From positions 248,001-312,000 of the forward strand of contig NZ_NJIH01000008.1 in NCBI RefSeq assembly GCF_002209565.1: a stretch of DNA of 64,000 bases, in the 5' to 3' direction. The position numbers and the translations under genes are program-made. Of this stretch, positions 24,138 through 32,737 are shown piece by piece; the stretch's first letter is position 1; each line of letters starts with the position of its first letter. The notes beneath the pieces are model-generated. The model did not search any database. It saw only the letters and a list, made by a program, of their open reading frames with translations, and was not told the DNA's origin. The stretch is from Candidimonas nitroreducens. GTDB lineage: Bacteria > Pseudomonadota > Gammaproteobacteria > Burkholderiales > Burkholderiaceae_B.

Positions 24138-25709
24138 TCAGGCGGCTTTGCGGGCGGCAGTGCCGGGAGAAGGCAGGCCGAAGTCTTCGGGGAAATGTTC
24201 CAGTGCCGACAGCACGGGGTAGGGCGTCATGCCGCCCAGCGCACAGAGCGAACCGCCCAGCATCGTGTCGCACAGGTCGCGCAGCAGCTCTACCTGCTGT
24301 TCGCGCTGTTCGTTGCGGATGATGCGCTCGACCACTTCGGCGCCGCGCACGGCGCCGACCCTACAGGGTGTGCATTTGCCGCAGGATTCGATGGCGCAGA
24401 ATTCCATGGCGTAGCGGGCCATGTGCGCCATGTCGACGGTGTCGTCGAAGGCCACCAGGCCGCCGTGGCCCAGCATGGCCGAGATGCCGATATAGGCTTC
24501 GTAGTCCAGCGGCGTGTCCCATTGCGATTCGGGCAGGTAGGCGCCCAGCGGGCCGCCTACCTGCACCGCGCGCAGCGGGCGCCCCGAGGCGCTGCCGCCG
24601 CCGTAGTCGTACAGCAGTTCGCGCAGGCTCAGGCCGAAGGCTTTTTCGACCAGGCCGCCGTGCTTGATGTTGCCCGCCAGCTGGAAGGGCAGGGTGCCGC
24701 GCGAACGGCCCATGCCGTAGTCGCGGTAGAACGCCGCGCCGCGCGCCAGGATGATGGGCACCGAGGCCAGCGAGATCACGTTGTTGATGACCGTGGGCTT
24801 GCCGAACAGACCCTTGACGGCGGGCAGCGGCGGCTTGGCGCGCACCACGGCGCGCTTGCCTTCCAGGCTTTCGAGCAAAGAGGTTTCTTCGCCGCAGATA
24901 TAGGCGCCGGCGGCCTTGCGCACTTCAAGGTCGAAGGCGCGGCCGCTGCCCTGGATGTCGAGCCCGAGCCAGCCATCGGCGCGGGCCGCCGCGATGGCCT
25001 GCTGCAGGGTGGCGATGGCGTAGGGGTATTCGGAGCGGACGTAGATATAGCCGTAGGTGGCGCCGGTGGCCAGCCCGGCGATGGCCATGCCTTCGATCAG
25101 CGCGTAGGGGTCGCCTTCCATGAGCATGCGGTCGGAGAACGTGCCCGAGTCGCCTTCGTCGGCGTTGCAGACAATGTACTTCTGCGGCGCCTCGGTGGCG
25201 AGCACCGTTTTCCATTTGATGCCGGTGGGAAAGGCCGCGCCGCCGCGGCCGCGCAGGCCGGATTGCACGACTTCTTCGACGATGGCCGCCGGCTGCATGC
25301 CCAGGGCACGCTCGAGCCCCGCCAAGCCGCCGTGGGCGCGGTAGTCGGCGACGCTGACAGGGTCGGTGATGCCGACACGCGCGAAGGTCAGGCGCTCTTG
25401 TTTCTGCAGGTAGGGGATTGCTTCGGTCAGGCCATGAGCCAGCGGATGCGGCTTGCCTTCGAGCCAGCCGGCCTCGAACAGCTTGCCCACATCGCCGGCG
25501 GCCACCGGCCCATAGGCGCAGCGCCCGGCCGGCGTTTCGACTTCCACCAGCGGCTCCAGCCAGAGCAGGCCGCGCGAACCGTTGCGCACGATCTGCACGT
25601 CGGCGCCGCGCGCCGCGGCCTCGCGGGCGATGGCCTCGACCACGGCGTCGGCGCCCACCGCCAGGGCGGCGCTGTCGCGCGGCACAAAAATACGCACAGG
25701 GGTATTCAT
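24138..25709 (-). CDS. fdsB: NAD-dependent formate dehydrogenase beta (FMN/NAD) subunit
   Basis: A 523-residue flavoprotein that passes electrons to NAD+. It combines an N-terminal thioredoxin-like NuoE-type domain (about 1-110) with a NuoF-like part: GLRGRGGAAFPTGIKW (FMN/NADH loop), CNADEGDSGTFSDR, GAYICGEETSLLESLEGKR, and the [4Fe-4S] ligands ESCGKCTPCR plus a later cysteine in GGSLCALGGMT. The start MNTPVRIF at 25709 overlaps the fdsG stop by four bases. Its C-terminus ends 14 bases before fdsA, so translation is coupled along the operon. Confidence 0.96.
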   Translation of the reverse strand: MNTPVRIFVPRDSAALAVGADAVVEAIAREAAARGADVQIVRNGSRGLLWLEPLVEVETPAGRCAYGPVAAGDVGKLFEAGWLEGKPHPLAHGLTEAIPYLQKQERLTFARVGITDPVSVADYRAHGGLAGLERALGMQPAAIVEEVVQSGLRGRGGAAFPTGIKWKTVLATEAPQKYIVCNADEGDSGTFSDRMLMEGDPYALIEGMAIAGLATGATYGYIYVRSEYPYAIATLQQAIAAARADGWLGLDIQGSGRAFDLEVRKAAGAYICGEETSLLESLEGKRAVVRAKPPLPAVKGLFGKPTVINNVISLASVPIILARGAAFYRDYGMGRSRGTLPFQLAGNIKHGGLVEKAFGLSLRELLYDYGGGSASGRPLRAVQVGGPLGAYLPESQWDTPLDYEAYIGISAMLGHGGLVAFDDTVDMAHMARYAMEFCAIESCGKCTPCRVGAVRGAEVVERIIRNEQREQQVELLRDLCDTMLGGSLCALGGMTPYPVLSALEHFPEDFGLPSPGTAARKAA

Positions 25710-26212
25710 AGCTGCACCCCCTTTTCCTGGAGCAGCGCGTCGAGTTTGTCGGCGGTCATGCGCGCATGGGGGCGGCCGTCGATCATCACCGAAGGCGACT
25801 GGGCGCACAGGCCCAGGCAATAGACCGGCTCGAGCGTGACGCGGCCGTCGGCGGTGGTGGCGTGGAAGTCACAGCCCAGGCTGTGGCGCGCGTGTTCGGC
25901 CAGGCGTTCGCCGCCCATGGCCTGACAGGCCTCGGCACGACAGATCTCGAGCACGACCTTGCCGGCGGGTTTGTCGCGCAGATGGGCGTAGAAGCTGATG
26001 ACGCCATGGATTTCGGCGCGCGAGAGCTGCATGGCTTCGGCCAGCACGGGTACCGCCGAGGGCGGTATGTAGCCCAGCATTTCCTGGACGGCATGCAGCA
26101 CCGGCAGCAGATTGCCCTGCTGGCCCTCGTAGCGCTGCAGTGCCTGCAGCGCGACCCGCCGTACGGTGTCTTCGGGCGGCGCCGCCATGGAATGGTCAGG
26201 TGAGGTGTGCAT
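25706..26212 (-). CDS. fdsG: NAD-dependent formate dehydrogenase gamma subunit
   Basis: A 168-residue thioredoxin-fold [2Fe-2S] protein of the NuoE type. It has LLPVLHAVQEMLGYIPPSAVPVLAEAM, EIHGVISFYAHLRDKPAGK, and cluster ligands in CRAEACQAMGG and CLGLCAQSP. It is the first gene of fdsGBACD. ATG 26212 is preceded by GGAGGACAAGG. The region to the divergent regulator (26213-26342) is AT-rich with a 16-bp palindrome at 26266, probably the operon control site. Confidence 0.95.
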   Translation of the reverse strand: MHTSPDHSMAAPPEDTVRRVALQALQRYEGQQGNLLPVLHAVQEMLGYIPPSAVPVLAEAMQLSRAEIHGVISFYAHLRDKPAGKVVLEICRAEACQAMGGERLAEHARHSLGCDFHATTADGRVTLEPVYCLGLCAQSPSVMIDGRPHARMTADKLDALLQEKGVQL

Positions 26213-26265
26213 GGCCTTGTCCTCCGTAGGGTGATGCCGGGCGGGCTGCAAAAAACCCACTTATT

Positions 26266-26281
26266 ATGTTATTAATTACAT
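26266..26281. promoter_or_regulatory. Palindrome between fdsG and its divergent regulator
   Basis: ATGT-T-ATTAAT-T-ACAT is a 16-bp inverted repeat, symmetric except at the two single T positions. It lies 54 bases from fdsG and 62 bases from the regulator gene, inside an AT-rich stretch unlike its surroundings. It is a candidate operator of the FdsR-like protein encoded next to it. Confidence 0.55.
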
Positions 26282-26342
26282 ATTAAAACTGCGCTTTTGC
26301 GCTAATCCTACTCTGACCGTGTGCTTTTTCAATAGGAAATAA

Positions 26343-27464
26343 ATGACATATAAATTCAAGGCACGGCTGAGTTCGGAGTGGCTGCTGGAGAAGCCCACGG
26401 GGGAAATTCTGGCTCTGGGCGAGGTGCTGCGGCTGCTTGCCGCCATCGATGCCGTGGGCCATATCGCCGGTGCCTGCAAGGCCTGCGGGCTGTCCTATCG
26501 TCATGCCTGGGGCATCTTGCGCAATGCCGAACAGGAGTTCGGCGCCGAGCTGCTCGAGACCCGCCGGCGCCAGGGCACGCGCCTGACCTTGTTCGGCCAG
26601 CGCCTGCTGTGGGCCAATCGGCGCGTCGACGCGCGCCTCATGCCCACGCTCGAAAGCATGGCTTCGGAACTGGAAGAAGAATTGGGGCGCCTGTATCCCG
26701 AAAGCCAGCCGCATCTGCGGCTGCACGCCAGCCACGGCTTCGCGGTCGAGGGTTTGATGCGCCTGGCCAATGGCATGCACATGTCGCCGCTGGAACTGCG
26801 CTACCGCACGGCCATCGAGGCCTTGGCCTCGCTCGATCGGCGCGAATGCGATCTGGCGGGCTTCCAGTTGCCGGTGGGCGACTTCGAACTGCCCATCCTG
26901 CAGCGCTACAGCCAGTGGCTGGATCCCTCCAGGCATTGTCTGATTCATTTGGCCGTACGCAATACCGGCTTGTTTGTGCAGCCCGACAATCCGAAGCGCA
27001 TACGCGGCGTTGCCGACCTGCTCAATCCGGAGGTGCGTTTCGTCAATCGACAGATCGGCTCCAGCACACGCTATCTGGTGGGCCTGATGCTGGCGCGGCT
27101 GGGCATCGAGTCGTCGCAGATCCAGGGCTACGACAGCAGCGAATTCACGCACATGGCCATAGCCGCGCATATCGCCAGCGGCATGGCCGACGCCGGTATC
27201 GGCGTCGAGACCGCAGCCTGGCGCTGCGGCCTGGCGTTCATCCCGCTGGTCAAAGAACGCTACTTCTTTGCGGTGCATCGCGACAGCCTGGGCACGCCGG
27301 CCATGGAGCGCCTGCTGAGCCTGATGTGCGGCTTGCAATACCAGAACTATGTCGCCGAGCTGGTGGGCTACGATGCGACGCTGATGGGCCAAGTGCAGAC
27401 CCTGGAAGAGGCCTTGGGCGAATCCTGGCAGGCTCTGAAAAAGCCCGCTACAAGTGGTTTATGA
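26343..27464 (+). CDS. fdsR: ModE/LysR-like regulator of the formate dehydrogenase operon (FdsR-like)
   Basis: A 373-residue protein joining a ModE-type winged helix-turn-helix ([46 protein letters not shown], about 20-65) to a type-2 periplasmic-binding-protein-like domain (about 120-350; for example [43 protein letters not shown]). This architecture is found in FdsR-type regulators that control fds operons in Cupriavidus in response to formate. It is divergent from fdsG. ATG 26343 follows AGGAAAT. moaA begins seven bases after the stop, so the regulator and cofactor genes form one transcript. Confidence 0.85.
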   Translation: MTYKFKARLSSEWLLEKPTGEILALGEVLRLLAAIDAVGHIAGACKACGLSYRHAWGILRNAEQEFGAELLETRRRQGTRLTLFGQRLLWANRRVDARLMPTLESMASELEEELGRLYPESQPHLRLHASHGFAVEGLMRLANGMHMSPLELRYRTAIEALASLDRRECDLAGFQLPVGDFELPILQRYSQWLDPSRHCLIHLAVRNTGLFVQPDNPKRIRGVADLLNPEVRFVNRQIGSSTRYLVGLMLARLGIESSQIQGYDSSEFTHMAIAAHIASGMADAGIGVETAAWRCGLAFIPLVKERYFFAVHRDSLGTPAMERLLSLMCGLQYQNYVAELVGYDATLMGQVQTLEEALGESWQALKKPATSGL

Positions 27465-27471
27465 TAGTCGC

Positions 27472-28560
27472 ATGAGCAAAGTTGTGTTCCTTGCCAAACA
27501 AGCTGCGCCCGCGCCGCGCACGGCCGACGCGCGGCCGGGGGAAGCCTTGCTCGATACGCGGCATCGGCCTTTGCGCGACCTGCGCATTTCAGTTACCGAC
27601 CGCTGCAATTTCCGTTGCACTTACTGCATGCCGCGCGAGATTTTCGACGGCAACTACAGCTTCATGCCGCATGCGGCGCTGCTTACCTTCGAAGAAATCG
27701 CCCGCGTGGCGCGCATCGGCGTCGATCTGGGCGTGCGCAAGATCCGCCTGACGGGCGGCGAGCCGCTGGTGCGCAAGAATCTCGAAATCCTGGTCGCCAT
27801 GTTGGCTCCCCTGCGTACGCCCGAGGGGCAGCCTGTCGACATCACGCTTACCACCAACGGCACGCTGCTGGCCAAGAAGGCGCAGGCCCTCAAAGATGCC
27901 GGCCTCAGCCGGGTCACGGTCAGTCTCGATGCGCTCGACGACGAAATGTTCGAACGCATGAGCGACAGCCAGGTTAGCGTCAAGACCATATTGCGCGGCA
28001 TCGACGAGGCGGCGCGAGTGGGGCTGGCGCCGGTCAAGATCAATATGGTGGTGCGCAAGGGCGTGAACCACGGGCAGGTGGTGCCCATGGCGCGCCATTT
28101 CCGCCATTCCGGGCATGTGCTGCGTTTCATCGAATTCATGGACGTAGGCGCCACCAACGGCTGGAACATGAAAGAGGTCATGACCGGCGCCGAGATCCTG
28201 CACGCCATAGGCGCCGAGTTCCCCATCGAGCCCGTGGCCAGCAGCTATCGCGGCGAGGTGGCGGGGCGCTGGCGCTATGTCGACGGCGCCGGCGAGATCG
28301 GCGTCATCACTAGCGTGTCGCAGCCCTTCTGTGGCGACTGTACCCGCTTGCGGCTTTCGCCCGAAGGCAAGCTGTTCCTGTGCCTGTTTGCCTCGCAAGG
28401 CCACGACCTGCGTGCGCTGTTGCGCGGTGGCGCCACCGACGAGCAGCTCGCGCAGCGCATCGCAGCCATCTGGCATGGGCGCGACGACCGCTATTCCGAG
28501 CTGCGCGGCAGTGCCGGCGCGCAGCACAAGAAAATCGAAATGAGCTACATCGGCGGATGA
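27472..28560 (+). CDS. moaA: GTP 3',8-cyclase MoaA
   Basis: A 362-residue radical SAM enzyme, first step of molybdenum cofactor synthesis. The N-terminal cluster is CNFRCTYC (Cys45, 49, 52), followed by [13 protein letters not shown]. The C-terminal [4Fe-4S] site is [18 protein letters not shown], and the chain ends in the conserved Gly-Gly (SYIGG). I chose ATG 27472; an upstream GTG (27454) overlaps the regulator stop. The stop overlaps the mobA start by four bases. The link to formate dehydrogenase is direct: that enzyme needs bis-MGD cofactor. Confidence 0.95.
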   Translation: MSKVVFLAKQAAPAPRTADARPGEALLDTRHRPLRDLRISVTDRCNFRCTYCMPREIFDGNYSFMPHAALLTFEEIARVARIGVDLGVRKIRLTGGEPLVRKNLEILVAMLAPLRTPEGQPVDITLTTNGTLLAKKAQALKDAGLSRVTVSLDALDDEMFERMSDSQVSVKTILRGIDEAARVGLAPVKINMVVRKGVNHGQVVPMARHFRHSGHVLRFIEFMDVGATNGWNMKEVMTGAEILHAIGAEFPIEPVASSYRGEVAGRWRYVDGAGEIGVITSVSQPFCGDCTRLRLSPEGKLFLCLFASQGHDLRALLRGGATDEQLAQRIAAIWHGRDDRYSELRGSAGAQHKKIEMSYIGG

Positions 28561-29306
28561 GGCCGCATGCTGCCACCAGCGGCCTGGTGCTGGCCGGCGG
28601 TATGGCGAGCCGCATGCGTGCGCCCGGCGCTGCGCCCGTGGACAAGGGGCTGGTGGAGCTGGCCGGGGCGCCCTTGATCGAGCATGCCTGCCGCTATCTG
28701 CGGCCCAGGGTCGAGGCGCTCTGGATCAGCGCCAACCGCAATGCGTCCGATTACGCGCGCTATGGCACGGTGCTGGCCGACGACCCCGAATTCGGCCCGC
28801 AGCCCGGCCCTTTGGCCGGCGTGGCGGGGGCGCTGGCGCGTATCCGAACGCCCTGGCTGCTGGTGCTGCCGGTAGACGTGCCGCTGCTGCCGCCGGACTT
28901 GGCGCAGCGCCTGTCCGATGCCGTGTCGGCTACGCCGCCGCGTGCAGGGGGATCGGGCGCTGTAGATCGGCCCGCCGCGGATTCGGCCGCCACAGAGTCT
29001 CCGGCTGCAGAATCGCCCGCCGCAGAATCGTGGACTGCAGGTTTGCCTGTCGCGGCATCGCCCGCCGCGCGGCTCGCCTATGCGCGCTGTGGCGGCCCGC
29101 AGCCGCTGTGCATGCTGCTGCACCGGGATCTGCTCGACGGCCTGCGCGCATTCCTGCGCAGCGGCGGGCGCAAAGTGCAGCAGTGGCAGGCTGGCCAGGG
29201 AGCCATCGCCGTCGATTTTCCCGAACAGGAAGGGATGTTCCTCAACATCAATACGCCGGAGGATCTATGCAGAGCCGAACGCCTGCTCATGGCCCGCAGC
29301 GTCTAG
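28557..29306 (+). CDS. mobA: Molybdenum cofactor guanylyltransferase MobA, with repeat insertion
   Basis: A 249-residue nucleotidyltransferase that joins GMP to molybdopterin. Motifs are [12 protein letters not shown] with DKGL a few residues later (GTP-binding loop), [22 protein letters not shown] (metal-binding Asp) and [10 protein letters not shown] near the end. The start overlaps moaA by ATGA. Residues 138-172 are seven five-residue units (SPAAE-like) encoded by an exact 15-nt in-frame repeat, absent from typical MobA and located in the loop after [10 protein letters not shown]. The gene overlaps the following cytochrome by 40 bases. Confidence 0.88.
   Translation: MRPHAATSGLVLAGGMASRMRAPGAAPVDKGLVELAGAPLIEHACRYLRPRVEALWISANRNASDYARYGTVLADDPEFGPQPGPLAGVAGALARIRTPWLLVLPVDVPLLPPDLAQRLSDAVSATPPRAGGSGAVDRPAADSAATESPAAESPAAESWTAGLPVAASPAARLAYARCGGPQPLCMLLHRDLLDGLRAFLRSGGRKVQQWQAGQGAIAVDFPEQEGMFLNINTPEDLCRAERLLMARSV
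28968..29072 (+). repeat. Seven 15-nt tandem repeats within mobA
   Basis: Units begin at 28968, 28983, 28998, 29013, 29028, 29043 and 29058, all in frame. The consensus is close to TCGCCCGCCGCAGAA (Ser-Pro-Ala-Ala-Glu). Divergence between units is moderate and mostly in first and third codon positions. Confidence 0.9.
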
Positions 29307-29656
29307 CCCGGGCAATGCTGCTGGCTGCGGCCATGGCGGCAGCCGCTGCCACGGCGGCGGCCAGGGCCGAGGGCGCCGCGTCCGCGGCCGCGGCGAACGG
29401 CATCGACATGCCGCCGCTGGGCGCGTTGCGCGCGGCCACGTGCGTCACTTGCCATGGCGCGGCGCGGCCAGTGTCCGGCTCGCAGATCCCGCGCCTGGCG
29501 GGCATGCCGGCGCAGCGCATCGAGCAGGCCATGCGCGACTATGCGGCGCAGGCCGCGACCGGCGATCTGATGGGCCAGATCGCCCGCGGCTACGATGCGC
29601 AAACGGTGGCACTGATCGCGCAGTGGTACGCCGGACTGGCGCCGGAGGCGCCATGA
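29267..29656 (+). CDS. Monohaem cytochrome c, FccA-like
   Basis: A 129-residue secreted c-type cytochrome. It has a signal peptide (residues about 1-34, very Ala-rich), one haem site CVTCH (Cys59, Cys62, His63), and GSQIPRLAGMPAQRIEQAMRDY followed by QWYAGLAPE, the usual form of class I c553-type subunits. GGAGG is five bases before ATG 29267. It overlaps mobA by 40 bases in another frame and the flavoprotein start by four. With the next gene it resembles flavocytochrome c sulfide dehydrogenase (FccA/FccB). It is periplasmic. Confidence 0.83.
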   Translation: MQSRTPAHGPQRLARAMLLAAAMAAAAATAAARAEGAASAAAANGIDMPPLGALRAATCVTCHGAARPVSGSQIPRLAGMPAQRIEQAMRDYAAQAATGDLMGQIARGYDAQTVALIAQWYAGLAPEAP

Positions 29657-30915
29657 AGCGGCGTAATTTCCTACGCGGCGCCTGCGCCGCATTGGCCGCG
29701 CCCGGTCTGGCTCGCGCGGCCGCGGACGATGGACACGTGCTGGTGGTCGGCGGCGGCTATGGCGGCGCCACGGCCGCGCGCTATCTGCGCAGATGGAGCG
29801 GCGGCCGCCTGAAGGTTACGCTGGTTGAGCCGCATGCCGAGTTCGCCTCGGCGCCCATGTCCAATCTGGTACTGGCCGGCGCCTGGAGCATGGCCGACAT
29901 CACCTTGTCCTACGCGGCGCTGCAGGCGCACGACGGCGTGCGCATCGTACGCGACCGGGTGCGGCATATCGATGCGCCGGCGCGCCGTGTGCGGCTCGAG
30001 GGCGGCGCCACCATCAGCTACGACCGCATGGTGCTGGCGCCGGGCATAGACTTCATGTGGGATCAGATACCCGGCATGGCCGAGGCGCGCGCCCGCGAGC
30101 GCTTCCTGCATGCCTGGCGCGGCGGCGCGCAGGTGGCGGCGCTGCGCGCCCAGCTGCAGGCCATGCCGGACGGAGGGCGCTTCATCATCGCCATCCCCGA
30201 GGCGCCGTACCGCTGCCCGCCCGCGCCCTACGAGCGGGCCTGCCTGGCCGCCGCTTATTTCAAGCGGCACAAGCCGCGCGCCAAGGTGCATGTCTTCGAT
30301 GCCAACGCCGACGTCACGTCCGAACGCGAGCAGTTCAAGCGCGCCTGGCGCGAGCTTTACCCCGGCATGATCGAGTACACACCCGAGTTCAAGGCGGTGG
30401 ATGTGGACGTGGCCGACAATGCCGTGATCTTCGAGTTCGGCGAACACGAGGCGGCCGACGTGGTCAACTTGATTCCACCCATGCGGGCCGGCGACGTGGC
30501 GGTGGATGCGGGGCTGGCTACCGCCAACGGCCGCTGGTGCGAGGTGGATTTCCTGAGCTTCGAGTCGAAGGCGGCGCCGGGTGTGCACGTGCTGGGCGAT
30601 GCCATACAAATCGCGCCCGTCATGCCCAAGTCGGGACATATGGCGAGCCAGCATGGCAAGACCTGCGCGGCGGCCATTATTGCTTTGCAGGCCGGGCGGC
30701 CCGTAGACAGCCAGCCGATGTATGCCAATACCTGCTTCAGCTTTTTGTCGCCCGAGCTGGCCATGCATGTGGCCACCGTGCATCGCTACGATGCGCAGGA
30801 GCGCACCATGCTCACCGTGCCGGGCGCCGGCGGCGTGTCGCGCGAACCCAGCGCGCGCGAGGCGCGAGATGGCGCGAGCTGGGCCCGCGCCATCTGGGCC
30901 GATATGCTGTCCTGA
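29653..30915 (+). CDS. FAD-dependent sulfide dehydrogenase flavoprotein, FccB/SoxF-like
   Basis: A 420-residue flavoprotein with a twin-arginine signal (MKRRNFLRGACAALAAPGLARA), the FAD motif HVLVVGGGYGGATAARYLRRW, EFASAPMSNLVLAG, and two cysteines in the positions of the redox disulfide of flavocytochrome c (YRCPPAPYERAC and YANTCFSFLSP). It ends with the C-terminal FCSD flavin-binding domain. The family oxidises sulfide to sulfur and passes electrons to the cytochrome subunit, here the overlapping upstream gene. It is periplasmic, exported folded by Tat. Its placement at the end of a moaA-mobA transcript is unexpected and no other sox genes are in the window. Confidence 0.85.
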   Translation: MKRRNFLRGACAALAAPGLARAAADDGHVLVVGGGYGGATAARYLRRWSGGRLKVTLVEPHAEFASAPMSNLVLAGAWSMADITLSYAALQAHDGVRIVRDRVRHIDAPARRVRLEGGATISYDRMVLAPGIDFMWDQIPGMAEARARERFLHAWRGGAQVAALRAQLQAMPDGGRFIIAIPEAPYRCPPAPYERACLAAAYFKRHKPRAKVHVFDANADVTSEREQFKRAWRELYPGMIEYTPEFKAVDVDVADNAVIFEFGEHEAADVVNLIPPMRAGDVAVDAGLATANGRWCEVDFLSFESKAAPGVHVLGDAIQIAPVMPKSGHMASQHGKTCAAAIIALQAGRPVDSQPMYANTCFSFLSPELAMHVATVHRYDAQERTMLTVPGAGGVSREPSAREARDGASWARAIWADMLS

Positions 30916-31069
30916 GGCGCGGGCGCAGTGCGCCGCCGCATGCCACGAGCGGCTCGTGTGCCGGCGGCGGGCCTGTGTCGATGCGAGGCGGGCCCGTGCG
31001 GATGGATGTCAGTGGGCCGGCTGCGTGCGCAAAGCCGCGGCCGCCCCACGCCGGCCGGCCCTTTGGCCT

Positions 31070-32395
31070 TTACTGTATTGCCAGCAGCGCCTGCCGGATC
31101 GTGTCGAAGATTTCGGCGATCTGGCCTTCTTCGATGATCAGCGGCGGCGAAATGGCCAGGGTGTCGCCGGTATAGCGCACCATCACACCCTTGTCGAAGC
31201 AGTGGCGGAAAGCCTCGGAGGCGCGGGCGCCCGGGGCGCCTTCGCGCGGCTGCAGCTCGATGCCGGCGACCAGGCCGAGGTTGCGCACGTCGACCACGTG
31301 GGGCGCGTCTTCCAGCTGGTGGGCGGCCTGCTCGAAAGCCGCGGACAGGTCGGCGGCGCGCTTGAAGAGCTGTTCGCGCTTGTAGATGTCGAGCGTGGCC
31401 AGGATCGCCGCGGTGGCCAGCGGGTGGCCCGAATAGGTATAGCCGTGGAAGAATTCGATGCCGCTGGCGGTGGCGTCGACGATGGTGTCGTGGATCGCGC
31501 GCTTGACGGCGACCGCGCCGGCCGGCACGGCGGCATTGCTGATGCCCTTGGCCATGGTGATGATGTCCGGCGTCACCGAGAGGCGTGCAGCGGCCGTGGG
31601 GGCGCCCAGCCGCCCGTAGGCGCAGATGACTTCGTCGAAGATCAGCAGAATGCCGTATTTTTCGGTAATGGCGCGCAGCCGTTCCAGGTAGCCCTTGGGA
31701 GGAATCAGCACGCCGGTCGAGCCGGCCATGGGCTCGACGATGACGGCGGCAATGGTCGAGGCGTCGTGCAGCGCGACCAGGCGCTCGAGTTCGTCGGCCA
31801 GGTGCGCGCCCCATTCCGGCTGGCCGCGCGAATTCGCGTTGTGTGCCAGGTCGTGGGTGTGGGGCAGGTGATCCACACTGGGCAGCAGGGCGCCCGAGAA
31901 GGCTTTGCGGTTGGGGGAAATGCCGCCCACCGATATGCCGCCGAAGCCCACGCCGTGATAGCCGCGTTCGCGCCCGATGAGCCGGGTGCGCTGCCCCTCG
32001 CCGCGCGCGCGGTGGTAGGCCAGCGCGATCTTCAGTGCGGTGTCGACGGATTCGGAGCCCGAATTGGTGAAGAAGATGCGATCCAGGCCGGCCGGCATGA
32101 TCTCGGCCACGGCGCTGGCGGCGCGAAACGAGTCGGGGTGGCCGATCTGGAAGCTGGGCGCATAGTCCAGCTCGGCTGCCTGGCGTGCGATGGCCTGGAC
32201 GATTTCCTCGCGCCCGTGGCCGGCGTTCACGCACCACAGGCCCGAGGTACCGTCCAGAATGCGGCGCCCGTCGTGCGAGGTGTAGTACATGCCCTTGGCC
32301 TGGGTCAGCAGGCGGGGCTGTCCCTTGAACTGGCGGTTTGCCGTGAACGGCATCCACATATGCGACATATCGGGAAGGGTGGCTGGACTGCTCAT
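31070..32395 (-). CDS. Omega-amino acid:pyruvate aminotransferase (class III)
   Basis: A 441-residue PLP enzyme. It has MSHMWMPFTANRQFK (the typical start of the beta-alanine/omega-amino acid:pyruvate group), FFTNSGSESVDTALKIALAYHRARG, GRERGYHGVGFGGISVGGI, LLIFDEVICAYGRLG, and the Schiff-base lysine in TMAKGISNAAVPAGAV. Likely substrates are beta-alanine or other omega-amines with pyruvate as acceptor. The same frame is open for hundreds of codons upstream but homology begins at 32395. It is divergent from a MocR regulator with a 340-base region between. Confidence 0.9.
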   Translation of the reverse strand: MSSPATLPDMSHMWMPFTANRQFKGQPRLLTQAKGMYYTSHDGRRILDGTSGLWCVNAGHGREEIVQAIARQAAELDYAPSFQIGHPDSFRAASAVAEIMPAGLDRIFFTNSGSESVDTALKIALAYHRARGEGQRTRLIGRERGYHGVGFGGISVGGISPNRKAFSGALLPSVDHLPHTHDLAHNANSRGQPEWGAHLADELERLVALHDASTIAAVIVEPMAGSTGVLIPPKGYLERLRAITEKYGILLIFDEVICAYGRLGAPTAAARLSVTPDIITMAKGISNAAVPAGAVAVKRAIHDTIVDATASGIEFFHGYTYSGHPLATAAILATLDIYKREQLFKRAADLSAAFEQAAHQLEDAPHVVDVRNLGLVAGIELQPREGAPGARASEAFRHCFDKGVMVRYTGDTLAISPPLIIEEGQIAEIFDTIRQALLAIQ

Positions 32396-32546
32396 GGTGG
32401 TTCTCTGCTGGGTCTCTGTGATTGATGGGTGGCGTTTGGTGCCTGGCGTTTGGCGTAGGCTTGTGCCTGGCGAAATGAGGCGGACGGCGCATCGGCGCAA
32501 GCCCGAAGCTGTAGGCTGCAAGCCCGACGCCGCACGCCCGAGGCCG

Positions 32547-32602
32547 CAAGCCAGAAGCCGCAAGCCAGAAGCCGCAAGCCAGAAGCCGCAAGCCAGAAGC
32601 CG
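32547..32602. repeat. Four perfect 14-nt direct repeats
   Basis: GCAAGCCAGAAGCC repeated four times without gap (32547, 32561, 32575, 32589); each unit is itself two similar heptamers. Degenerate copies precede it from about 32498. They lie in the gap 32396-32737, which otherwise holds the aminotransferase upstream region and an AT-rich operator region near 32670-32726. Confidence 0.92.
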
Positions 32603-32671
32603 GCCGGCCCGGCTCGCGCTCACGACCGCGCTCAGCTCGATATTCTCCTCAGCCCCGCCGGGCATTGAAAT

Positions 32672-32725
32672 ATACAGTAATCCGATATTTTTATAACTGT
32701 ATTGGTAGAATTGTGAAAACTGTAT
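32672..32725. promoter_or_regulatory. Candidate MocR operator: ACTGTAT direct repeats with an inverted third copy
   Basis: ACTGTAT occurs at 32696-32702 and 32719-32725 in direct orientation, 23 bases apart. Its inverse ATACAGT is at 32672-32678, 24 bases before the first. The stretch is strongly AT-rich. MocR-type regulators (GabR, PdxR, TauR) are known to bind spaced direct repeats in the promoter shared with their target, which fits this position. Confidence 0.6.
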
Positions 32726-32737
32726 AGGCCTGTGCCC

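Noticed and set aside
24195-25823. A 542-codon plus-strand frame opposite fdsB
   Set aside because: Shadow of the well-conserved fdsB; no recognisable domain.
32547-32602. CRISPR-like array
   Set aside because: Units abut without spacers and are only 14 nt; no cas genes in the window.
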